A DNA stretch of 16,863 nucleotides from Zychaea mexicana (lineage: Eukaryota > Mucoromycota > Mucoromycetes > Mucorales > Lichtheimiaceae), in the NCBI RefSeq assembly GCF_025766255.1, contig NW_026516937.1, positions 1 through 16,863 on the forward strand. Reading direction: 5' to 3'. The notes beneath the pieces were generated by a model, which saw nothing but the letters and a program-made list of their open reading frames with translations, was not told where the DNA came from and made no database searches. Numbering within the stretch: the stretch's first letter is position 1; each line of letters opens with the position of its first letter. The translations under genes were made by a program, and so were the position numbers. Of the stretch, positions 1-9,407 are shown piece after piece.

Positions 1-1
1 C

Positions 2-385
2 TCCCAGTGCATTGCTCACATTGGACAATGCTTCCGTTGTTTTGGTGAGCATTATGTCTCTAATCCAGCATGTGTGAAACCAATTAGGGAGGGCTTTTGC
101 AAAAAGTGCCTTGTTCCTAACCAGTGGAACCAGACCATCTTCCATGATGGTAACTGGTCGAACTGTAGTGGTACCTATGAGGACCTACTATACCGTCTCT
201 GCTGGGCAGCCTATCGGCGTAAGCCCCAATTTATCCGCCAAGCTGGTTATAAAGAAAGTCACCTTCAAGCAATCGAAATTCAACAAGATTTTGCATACTG
301 GCTTATAGCTGCTGGCCCCCACACATATCCCAATAATGCCATGCATCTAGGCCATATCATTCTATCACACTTCTTTGTTACTTAA
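2..385 (+). CDS. C-terminal fragment of a Cys/His-rich (zinc-knuckle-like) protein
   Basis: The frame is open from the window's first bases to a TAA at 383-385, giving 127 visible residues, so this is the 3' end of a longer gene. Near the start lies C10-x2-C13-x3-H17-x6-C24, followed by C33-x2-C36. This resembles, but does not match, the CCHC zinc-knuckle spacing (C-x2-C-x4-H-x4-C). A Trp/Arg-rich stretch follows (LYRLCWAAYRRKP) and the tail is hydrophobic. Family knowledge: such Cys clusters usually bind Zn and nucleic acid, and in fungi they often sit at the end of large helicase-like or transposon-encoded proteins. I cannot assign a family from the tail alone. The downstream neighbour is repetitive DNA. 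The 5' end lies outside the window and upstream introns cannot be excluded. Confidence 0.6.
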   Translation, partial: SQCIAHIGQCFRCFGEHYVSNPACVKPIREGFCKKCLVPNQWNQTIFHDGNWSNCSGTYEDLLYRLCWAAYRRKPQFIRQAGYKESHLQAIEIQQDFAYWLIAAGPHTYPNNAMHLGHIILSHFFVT

Positions 386-808
386 AACGTTTACCTCTCT
401 GCTCTCCTCTTTTTATCTCTTTACACATACTTTCTCTTCTCCCCTTCTCTTTTTTATTATACTATATCTCCCTTATCTCTATTTTCTCTTTTTCTTTCTT
501 GATTGCCATCCCCTTTTCTCTTATTTCTTTTAAATATATCATACTTCTTTATAGATCGATTTACACATATAAAAAAGTGTTCTAGTGCTAAGTGTTTGAC
601 TTTGTCCAAAAATGATACTTGATATCATTTATATAGATACGATACAAATGCAAATCAACTACTTGAAGCTGCCATATAGCTATTTGTTATATTTTTCAGG
701 TCGAATGTTTTCCCTCAAATTCTGCTGAAAAAATGACGATTGTCATTTGAACGTACATGCATGTATACTGATCCCACTGCTTAAAGGGGCTAAAGATTTA
801 ACCTCAAA
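386..808. other. Gene-free pyrimidine-rich then AT-rich stretch
   Basis: About 386-555 is strongly C/T-rich on the plus strand, with repeated CTCTTTT/TCTCTTT-like runs, and probably includes the 3' UTR of the upstream gene. From 556 to 808 the DNA is AT-rich without a credible ORF. No canonical AATAAA is seen close after the stop codon. Confidence 0.6.
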
Positions 809-1334
809 ATCCACCTAGTCTACATAAGAGTATACTATATATTCAATAGTAAATTTGTCATATCATTATCATATATTATGTAAGTAAGGTTTTTCATCAT
901 AATAAATCATATTCCTGAGCTGTTTCTGATGCCAAATATTTAAAAAAATTGTGGAGTCCACCTGGGGTCTACCTGGGTGGACTAGGTAGACTCAGTAGAG
1001 TATACCTTATGATCAACAGTAAATGGCTTATATCTCTGCAATGTATTAACGAAGTAAGGTTTTTCATCATAATAAATCGTGTTCCTGGGCCTTTTCTGAT
1101 GCCAAATATCTAAAAATATTTTGGAGTCCACCTAGGGTCTACCTGGGTGGACTGGGTAGACTTGGTAGAGTATACCTTATGCTCAATAGTAAATGGCTTA
1201 TATCTCTGCAATGTATTAACGAAGTAAGGTTTTTCATCATAATAAATCGTGTTCCTGGGCCTTTTCTGATGCCAAATATCTAAAAATATTTTGGAGTCCA
1301 CCTGGAGTCTACCTGGGTGGACTGGGTAGACTGG
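809..1334. repeat. 170-bp satellite, about three copies
   Basis: The phrase GTAAGGTTTTTCATCAT ends at 900, 1070 and 1240, and GGAGTCCACC begins at 953, 1123 and 1293, so the period is exactly 170 bp. The first copy (from about 809) is the most diverged and the last two are nearly identical. Each copy holds two interleaved inverted repeats (AGTCCACC/GGTGGACT and GTCTACC/GGTAGAC). The array stops at about 1334, some 50 bp before the large tandem array begins. A minus-strand ORF of about 63 codons crosses it but follows the repeat, not a gene. Confidence 0.9.
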
Positions 1335-1808
1335 ACCTACTAAGTAATTGCCGTGGCAACTCTATACGTTCGAGTGCTGTTCAAAAGAAACGTGAGATGC
1401 GGCAAAGCTGGATTCTGATGGAGCGTGTGCAAGATGGCATGGAGCAGTTCGAGTGTTGGAATGGCGGCGAGCAGAACATAATAAAAAACAAGTAGAGAAA
1501 AAAGAAGTGAAAGAGCGAAAGAGATGCAGAAGCTACCTTTTGTGAAAATTTTTTCTTTGAGGAGCGCTACACCTTGAAAGGGACTTTACCCAAACACGGT
1601 GCTCATGACCATGGATGCCATCCCCTTTTCGCCTTGCCTTGTCGTTTCCTCACGTTCCCTCTGCCTTTCCCACCCGTTTGTGCTTGTGACAACACGTCTT
1701 TTACAACAAAATCTTGGTCACCGTCATTTCACTTTCCTCTGCTAAATCGTGTCCGATATACGTTTATATCTCTCAAATACACGTACACATACATCAGCAC
1801 TCAAGAAG

Positions 1809-2075
1809 TATATAAAATAGCCAACGAATAAAACAATCCAAAATAAGCGGTGGTGGAGAAGAAGAAGAGAGTCCCATATACATCCAAGCTCATCAATTGG
1901 AAACTCTAAACCCGGAACCTTAGTAAACCCGGACCAGGACTTGCGCGTTCGACTAAACCTGCTCGCTCACTGGCGTTCGCTGCCAGGCCCCTAAACCCGT
2001 TGCGCTTACACGCCCTTCTTTCCAACTTATTGAGTGCCTTAATGCCCCACGATGTCCTATGTTCATCGATAACGT
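1809..2075 (+). promoter_or_regulatory. Promoter-like conserved core of unit 1 (TATA box plus GC-rich block)
   Basis: TATATAAAAT at 1809-1818 is followed by CCAAAATAAGCGG, a GGTGGTGGAGAAGAAG stretch, and from 1908 to 2008 a GC-rich block almost unchanged in all four full units. The TATA-to-block distance is 99 bp in units 1-3 and 102 bp in unit 4. The block has a CTGGC-N7-GCCAG hairpin at 1970-1986 and three TAAACCC motifs (1907, 1924, 1992). A donor-like GCA|GTAAGA-type site follows at about 2098. Transcription is inferred, not shown. Confidence 0.5.
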
Positions 2076-3029
2076 AGCTGCTTGAATCCATGACAATGCA
2101 GTAAGATGTGTTGGATCGCTTGAATAAAAGCATTTGCCTCGGTATCTGTATAAGCAAGAAGCCTGTATATCAGCGAAAATGCTTGCTGTTGCTGTTCAAT
2201 GCAATTCAATGATATATACATCTTTGCTTGTATCTTTATAAAAGTGCAGCAACGTCATAATTAAAGAAATAGTGTTAAAATAACGCTGGATACCGTTTTC
2301 GTTCCAACGGTGCTGTGTATCTCTTCTTTTCTTTAAATGATTAAAAAATGTATCGGCTGGTATAGAATGTACTCTAACGAGTTCGTATGTACGTGCACTG
2401 GCGTTACTAATGTCAGCAAACAATGGTTTTCACCAGTAATTGGAATGTCACCGAGGAATTATAGTAAAACGTGTGTTATATGTTCGTTCGTCAAAGTTTT
2501 TACATGTGTTCGAGTGCTGTGGGTACGAGTGCCGCTAAATTGTCCGTACGTTACGGACTATTTGACCAATTAAATGTGGCGGAAAGACCGGGAACACTAT
2601 TTATCCAGCCACCCGTAGCAGCAAAGCTGTATAGATGCAGATATACCCCTCAGCAGCTTCCACTGATTGGATTTTCATATACGAACATGCACCAGAACCG
2701 CAGATGCCCCATTTATTAATGTATTTTCAAGCTTAAAGCATATGGTGCGGTTTTTTATATCACACGACAACAGAATCTCACTTCAAAAAAAAAACAATTT
2801 ATTACAGCATGCTAATAATACTATACACTCAAAAACTGTTATTGCTTCCTTACCTGCATATCGCCGTTGCTTTCCACAGAGCCCTCGAAGGATAGCTTTA
2901 CTGCCATTATCTCCATTATATGCTTCCCATCCGCATCTATATAACAATGAGATATTGCCATTTCGGATCCTTGTAGTACTAATGATTTGTTTGAAGCACC
3001 TCTTACATATAATCCGCACGTTCTTTTCA

Positions 3030-3352
3030 CCGCTGTTGTTCGTCGACATGGTATGGTACAGACACCAGACCACCAGAGTCACGTTCGTCAGCTCGTTCTC
3101 ATTCTACTGCAGTAAACAGTTCGTTATTTGGAGTACTGGATGGTGAGATATCGTCGTGCGCGAATCGCCCCTTTTTGGCTGACTTTGGTGTATATATATA
3201 TGATCCACTATAAGTGCACGCGTACCGTTTCGGGCTGTTGCTTGTCGACATGGTATGGTAGAGACACCAAACCACCAGCGTCACGTTCGTCTGCTCGTCC
3301 TTATCCTGCTACTGTAAACAGAACGTTGTTTGGAGTACTGGATGGTGAGATA
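3030..3352 (+). repeat. ~200-bp sub-repeats of unit 1 (two, last partial)
   Basis: GTCGACATGGTATGG at 3042 recurs at 3244, and GTACTGGATGGTGAGATA at 3133 recurs at 3335, so the period is 202 bp. Each copy contains a TATATATATATGATCCAC tract. Opposite ORFs starting MTLVVWCLYHTMST on the minus strand simply follow the repeat. Confidence 0.85.
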
Positions 3353-4174
3353 CTGCACAGATGGGAATGGCTGCTTATTGCTTTTTTTCTTTGCCAGTTT
3401 GCCAAATAAGAAAGTAAACACCTACCGCCATGACTGTTGCTCCTTGTAGAAATACTTATGACATAGACTCGACGTTGCCATTGCGTTGTTTGCGTTCTCG
3501 CATAACGTAAAGAAGAAAGCCGGCCGTTACTGTGCAGACTGCTGCAGGTTTTGCTATGCTCGTATTGCTGTCCTGCTGAGATATGACAAGTCATTCAACT
3601 GGCAAATGGCTTTTCCAAAAGCTTTAATGGCGAAGATGTAGCGTCCGTTTGTTGTAATGCTTGTTGCTATAGTGCAACTGTTACTGAAAGCGAAATGCGT
3701 AGTATGAGTGTTGAGAAGAAAGCGTGCAAGATGAGGGTGTTGCTCGAGTGATGAAGTTGAAAAAAAATATAGGACGAGTGTTGTTCGAATGGTGATTAAA
3801 AGGAACGTGACAAGCGGCAAAGCTGAATTCAATGGAGCGTGTGCGAGTTTGCAATTGAGCAAGTCGAGTGTTGGAATGGCGGCGAGCAGTAAGTAAAGGA
3901 GTGAAAGAGATGTAGAAGCTTCCTTTCGTAAAAAATTTTCTTTGGGGAGCGCTGTACCTTCGGCTTTCCCAAACGCGGCACTTATCATAGATGCTATCAC
4001 CTTTTCGTTTCCTCACGTTCCTTCTGCCTTTCCCATCCGTTTGCGCTTGTAATCAACACTTCTTTTACAACATATTTTCGATCACTGCCATTTTACTTTC
4101 ATCTGCTAAAATGTGTCCGATATAAGTTTATGATCTGTCAAATATACGTACAAATACATACAGCATCCAAGAAG

Positions 4175-4441
4175 TATATAAAATAGCCAACAAATAAAAC
4201 AATCCAAAATAAGAGGTGGTGGAGAAGAAGAAGAGAGTCCCATATACATCCAAGCTCATCAATTGGAAACTCTAAACCCGAAACCTTAGTAAACCCGGAC
4301 CAGGACTTGCGCGTTCGACTAAACCTGCTCGCTCACTGGCGTTCGCTGCCAGGCCCCTAAACCCGTTGCGCTTACACGCCCTTCTTTTCAGCCTATCGAG
4401 TGCCTTAATGCCCCACAATGTCCTATGTTCATCAGTAACGT
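4175..4441 (+). promoter_or_regulatory. Promoter-like conserved core of unit 2
   Basis: This is the same arrangement as in unit 1: TATA box at 4175-4184 and GC-rich block at 4274-4374. The block differs from unit 1 by one base (CCCGAAACC against CCCGGAACC), although the units are of different type. An ATG in the common ATGTTCATC motif follows at 4425. Confidence 0.5.
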
Positions 4442-5149
4442 AGCTGCTGGACATCTGGCCAATGCAGCAGTAAGATCTGTTGGATCGCTTGAACAAAGCG
4501 GTTGCAACTGTGTGTGTAAGCAAGAAGCCTACGTAACTGCGGAAATGCTGCTGTTCCTGTTTTTTTTTCACAAGCATCTGAACTCACAACTACAAGCTCT
4601 AACGACGACGTATTCTATACAACTTGATGCTGATGTTCTCTTTTCAATGATTCCACTCTCAACTGGGGAAATGCAGTGTCTCTTAGTCAGGAAATACACA
4701 GACCGGTCATTTTTATTCTATAGTATCTCCTTCATCATTATAGCAACAGCGGATATTTCACTCATCAGCTTCCACTAAGTGAAGTTTCATATACTAATAT
4801 GCAACAGAACCGCAGATACCACATTTGCTAATGTATTTTCAAGCTTGAAGCATATGGAGCTGTTTTTGCATATCAAACGACAACAGAATCACATTTCATG
4901 AAATACTAGTTTATTAAAGCATGCTAATACTATATAGTCAAAAATGCTATTGTTTCCTTACCTGAAGATAACCACCACTTCCACACCGCAATAAAAGAAG
5001 GAACCAGCTTTGCTATCTTTATATCCTTGGTATCCTTCTCTTCCTCACCTGTGTAATAATGAGATACCACCATGCCTGGATCCTTGTACTAGTACTCATT
5101 TGCTTGAAGCCGCTCTTCCTCTAAAAATAATCCGCACACTCCTTTCACC

Positions 5150-5490
5150 TCTGTTGCTCGTTGACATGACGTGCTAGAAACACCAAACTGCCATCGTCGC
5201 CTTTGTCCGCACGTCCTTATCCAGCCGCTGTAAACCAATGGTTATTTATATTATTCGATGGTGAGATATCGTCGTGTGTGAATAGCAACTTTTTAGCTGA
5301 ATTTGGCGTATATAGATGATCCACTATATAATATCCGTGTACCATTGCTGCTCGTGCTCGTGGATAAGAGTTGCTAGAGACACCGGACCCGTATCGTCGC
5401 GTTTGTCAGCCCATCCTTATTTTTTTTCTGTCACAGTAAACGGAACGTTAATTGGAGTACTCAATGGTGATATATAGCCGTGTGCGAATA
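5150..5490 (+). repeat. ~200-bp sub-repeats of unit 2
   Basis: Two diverged copies of the family seen at 3030-3352. Shared landmarks are TTGCTCGT, GATGGTGAGATATCGTCGTG and GTGATATATAGCCGTGTG, plus the GATCCACTATA tract. They are more degenerate than in A units. Confidence 0.75.
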
Positions 5491-6559
5491 GCTGCTTTTT
5501 TTTGCCAGTTTGCCTAATTAAAAAGAATAGACACTTACGGTTTAAAGAAGAAAACCTGCCTTAACTTCGCGGACTGCTGCAAGTTTTACTGTGCTTGTGT
5601 TATTGTCACGCTGAGATACTCGCAGGTCATTCAACTGGCAATTTCATTATTCCAATTAGTTGTAACGCAGAGATGTTGCGTCCGTTTGTTGTAAAGTTTG
5701 TTGCTAGAGTGCTGCTGTTGCTGCTGATGTATGTTGCTGCTCTCGTCAATAACAATGCTGCGGCAGTTGTTACTACAAAGGAAAACACAATAAAAAAGTG
5801 GCCGAGTCCATCCACAGTAGGAACAAAGAATCCACTGAGACAAAGACTATGTGCTCTTTAGTATCATATACGTAAAATACAATAGCCATTCCAGTGCTGA
5901 ATTTTGTAGAAAATGTTCAAAGTACCTGATGAGGGCCAAGCAAAGAAGAAAACGACGCCGGACAGAGTTGACGTTAGTAACACAGAAATAAAGAGCTTGG
6001 TCCTGGGATCATAAGATCATAGCAAAATGAAGGACAGAGACCAGGCCGTTGTCAGAGATGCAATTCATTTGAGGGCCGTTCAAAGGTGTTGAAAAAAAAA
6101 GTGCGAGATGCGTAATATTCGAGTGTTGAGAATAAAGAAAGCGTATAGGACAAGTGTTGCTCGAGTGGTGACTGAAAGGAACGTGAGATGCGGCAAAGCT
6201 GAATTCATTGGAGCGTGTGCGAGTTTGCAATTGAGCAAGTCGAGTGTTGGAATGGCGGCGAGCAGTAAGTAAAAAAAAAAGTGAAGGAGTGAAAGAGATG
6301 TAGAAGCTTCCTTTCGTAAAAAATTTTCTTTGGGGAGCGCTGTACCTTCGGCTTTCCCAAACGCGGCACTTATCATAGATGCTATCACCTTTTCGTTTCT
6401 TCACGTTCCTTCTGCCTTTCCCATCCGTTTGTGCTTGTCATCAACACTTCTTTTACAGCATAATATTGTTCACTGCCATTCACTTTCCTTTGCTAAAGCG
6501 TGTCCGATATACGTTTATATCTCTCGAATACAGGTACACATACATCAGCACTCAAGAAG

Positions 6560-6826
6560 TATATAAAATAGCCAACAAATAAGACAATCCAAAATAAGCG
6601 GTGGTGGAGAAGAAGAAGAGAGTCCCATATACATCCAAGCTCATCAATTGGAAACTCTAAACCCGGAACCTTAGTAAACCCGGACCAGGACTTGCGCGTT
6701 CGACTAAACCTGCTCGCTCACTGGCGTTCGCTGCCAGGCCCCTAAACCCGTTGCGCTTAATACCCTTCTTTTCAACCTATCGAGTGCCTTAATGCCCCAC
6801 GATGTCCTATGTTCATCAGTAACGTA
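6560..6826 (+). promoter_or_regulatory. Promoter-like conserved core of unit 3
   Basis: TATA box at 6560-6569 and GC-rich block at 6659-6759, identical in spacing to units 1 and 2. Just after the block the sequence reads TTAATACCC where the other units have TTACACGCC. Confidence 0.5.
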
Positions 6827-7787
6827 GCTGCTTGAATTCATGCCAATGCAGTAAGATTAGGCGGATCGCTTGAATAAAAGCATTTGCCTCGGTGTCTGTA
6901 TAAGCAAGAAGCCTGTATATCAGCGAAAATGCTTGCTGTTGCTGTTCAGTGCAATTCAATGATATATACATCTTTGCTTGTATCTTTATAAAAGTGCAGC
7001 AACGTCATAATTAAAGAAATAGTGTTAAAATAACGCTGGATACCGTTTTTGTTCCAACGGTGCTGTGTATCTCTTCTTTTCTTTAAATGATTAAAAAATG
7101 TATCGGCTGGTATAGAATGTACTCTAACGAGTTCGTATGTACGTGCACTGGCGTTACTAATGTCAGCAAACAATGGTTTTCACCAGTAATTGGAATGTCA
7201 CCGAGGAATTATAGTAAAACGTGTGTTATATGTTCGTTCGTCAAAGTTTTTACATGTGTTCGAGTGCTGTGGGTACGAGTGCCGCTAAATTGTCCGTACG
7301 TTACGGACTATTTGACCAATTAAATGTGGCGGACAGACCGGGAGCACTATTTATCCAGCTGCCAGTAGCAGCAAAGCTGTATAGATGCAGATATACCCCT
7401 CAGCAGCTTCCACGCATTGGATTTTCATATACGAACATGCACCAGAACCGCAGATGCCCCATTTATTAATGTATTTTCAAGCTTAAAGCATATGGTGCGG
7501 TTTTTTATATCACACGACAACAGAATCTCATTTCAAAAAAAAAAGCAATTTATTACAGCATGCTAATAATACTATACACTCAAAAACTGTTATTGCTTCC
7601 TTACCTGCATATCGCCGTTGCTTTCCACAGAGCCCTCGAAGGATAGCTTTACTGCCATTATCTCCATTATATGCTTCCCATCCGCATCTATATAACAATG
7701 AGATATTGCCATTTCGGATCCTTGTAGTACTAATGATTTGCTTCAGGCCGCTCTTGATCTATAATAATCCACACGCTCTTTTTACCG

Positions 7788-8316
7788 CAGTTGCTCATCG
7801 ACAAGACGTGGTAGAAACACCAGATCAGCATCGTCACGTCCGTCAGCTCGTCCTCATTCTACTGCACTAAACGATTCGTTATTTGGAGTATTGGATGGCG
7901 AGATATGGCCGTGCGGAAATCGGTCCTATTTTTAGCTGACTTTGGTGTATATATATATATGATCCACAGTATAATACACGCGTACCGTTCCTGGCTGTTG
8001 CTCGTTGACGTGATATGGTAGAGACATCAGACCACCAGCGTCACGTCCGTTTGCTCGTCCTTATTCTGGCAAACTAAGCGGCTCGTTATTTGGAGTACTG
8101 GATGGTGAGATATCGCCGTGCGCGAATCGCCCCTTTTTGGCTGACTTTGGTGTATATATATATGTTCCACAGTAAAATGCACGCGTACCGTTTGAGGCTG
8201 CTGCTCGTTGACATGATATGGTAGAGACACCAAACCACCAGCGTCACGTTCGTCTGCTCGTCCTCATCCTGCTACTGTAAACAGAACGTTGTTTGGAGTA
8301 CTGGATGGTGAGATAC
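7788..8316 (+). repeat. ~200-bp sub-repeats of unit 3 (three copies)
   Basis: The landmark (T/C)TGCTC at 7791, 7998 and 8201 gives periods of 207 and 203 bp. This unit has one copy more than units 1, 2 and 4, which explains the ~213 bp shift between the A units. Confidence 0.85.
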
Positions 8317-9137
8317 TGCACAGATGGGAATGGCTGCTTATTGCTTTTTTTCTTTGCCAGTTTGCCAAATAAGAAAGTAAACACCTACCGCCATGACTGT
8401 TGCTCCTTGTAGAAATACTTATGACATAGACTCGACGTTGCCATTGCGTTGTTTGCGTTCTCGCATAACGTAAAGAAGAAAGCCGGCCGTTACTGTGCAG
8501 ACTGCTGCAGGTTTTGCTATGCTCGTATTGCTGTCCTGCTGAGATATGACAAGTCATTCAACTGGCAAATGGCTTTTCCAAAAGCTTTAATGGCGAAGAT
8601 GTAGCGTCCGTTTGTTGTAATGCTTGTTGCTATAGTGCAACTGTTACTGAAAGCGAAATGCGTAGTATGAGTGTTGAGAAGAAAGCGTGCAAGATGAGGG
8701 TGTTGCTCGAGTGATGAAGTTGAAAAAAAATATAGGACGAGTGTTGTTCGAATGGTGATTAAAAGGAACGTGACAAGCGGCAAAGCTGAATTCAATGGAG
8801 CGTGTGCGAGTTTGCAATTGAGCAAGTCGAGTGTTGGAATGGCGGCGAGCAGTAAGTAAAGGAGTGAAAGAGATGCAGAAGCTTCCTTTCGTAAAAAATT
8901 TTCTTTGGGGAGCGCTGTACCTTCGGCTTTCCCAAACGCGGCACTTATCATAGATGCTATCACCTTTTCGTTTCCTCACGTTCCTTCTGCCTTTCCCATC
9001 CGTTTGCGCTTGTAATCAACACTTCTTTTACAACATATTTTCGATCACTGCCATTTTACTTTCATCTGCTAAAATGTGTCCGATATACGTTAATTATCTC
9101 TCAAATACACGTACAAATACATACAGCATCCAAGAAG

Positions 9138-9407
9138 TATATAAAATAGCCAACAAATAAAACAATCCAAAATAAGCGGTGGTGGAGAAGAAGAAGAAGA
9201 GAGTCCCATATACATCCAAGCTCATCAATTGGAAACTCTAAACCCGAAACCTTAGTAAACCCGGACCAGGACTTGCGCGTTCGACTAAACCTGCTCGCTC
9301 ACTGGCGTTCGCTGCCAGGCCCCTAAACCCGTTGCGCTTACACGCCCTTCTTTTCAGCCTATCGAGTGCCTTAATGCCCCACAATGTCCTATGTTCATCA
9401 GTAACGT
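9138..9407 (+). promoter_or_regulatory. Promoter-like conserved core of unit 4
   Basis: TATA box at 9138-9147 and GC-rich block at 9240-9340. One additional GAA in the GAAGAAGAAGAA run makes the spacing 102 bp instead of 99. Confidence 0.5.

Larger units (their letters stand above)
1386..3801 (+). repeat. Array unit 1, type A
   Basis: First unit. Its 5' module carries the variant also seen in unit 5 (GATGGCATG followed by AGCAGTTC) rather than the B-like version. The unit contains a TATA box at 1809, the conserved core to about 2075, an A-specific middle part (about 2160-2700), and two ~200-bp sub-repeats at 3030-3352. Its 3' end (3460-3800) is shared in diverged form with B units. It has no robust gene. 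Several 60-160-codon ORFs on both strands overlap one another. Confidence 0.8.
3802..6177 (+). repeat. Array unit 2, type B
   Basis: Second unit. Compared with type A it has a different middle part (about 4520-4850) and carries an extra segment at about 5780-6060 that is missing from type A between the ATG(T)AG site near 3630 and the next module. Sub-repeats lie at 5150-5490. A plus-strand ORF at 4425-4778 (117 codons) is cut short in unit 4 and broken by a TGA in units 1 and 3, so I do not call it a gene. Confidence 0.8.
6178..8764 (+). repeat. Array unit 3, type A with a hybrid 5' module
   Basis: Third and longest unit. Its first ~260 bp match the B-type modules (units 2 and 4) and the rest matches unit 1, with the switch at about 6440-6490. 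The extra ~210 bp over unit 1 come from a third ~200-bp sub-repeat (7788-8316). At about 6910-7740 it is nearly identical to unit 1. At 7740-7880 it differs and looks more like the B type. Confidence 0.8.

Noticed and set aside
809..1334. CRISPR-like array
   Set aside because: The 170-bp monomers are continuous repeats without unique spacers, and the setting is eukaryotic.
1908..2008. tRNA or tRNA-derived SINE in the GC-rich block, suggested by GCGTTCGACTAAACC resembling a B box
   Set aside because: No convincing A box at proper spacing and no cloverleaf arms; only the hairpin at 1970-1986 is visible.
2196..2429. Minus-strand ORF (75 codons) nearly identical at 6946-7173
   Set aside because: Reads like protein in part, but has no ATG (begins with TTG) and an opposite ORF of equal length. 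Conservation between recent copies says nothing about coding. No counterpart in B units.
2667..3146. 159-codon plus-strand ORF
   Set aside because: Overlaps opposite ORFs, runs into the sub-repeats, has no supported start context, and is not kept in unit 3 beyond about 7740.
3554..4000. 148-codon minus-strand ORF, repeated at 8517-8963
   Set aside because: It is kept only because units 1 to 2 and 3 to 4 are recent copies. It crosses the unit boundary, an overlapping 111-codon frame competes with it, and it is not preserved in the diverged module at 6080-6400.
4425..4778. 117-codon plus-strand ORF after the conserved core
   Set aside because: Shortened to 63 codons in unit 4 and stopped early by TGA in units 1 and 3. 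The reading frame is not maintained.
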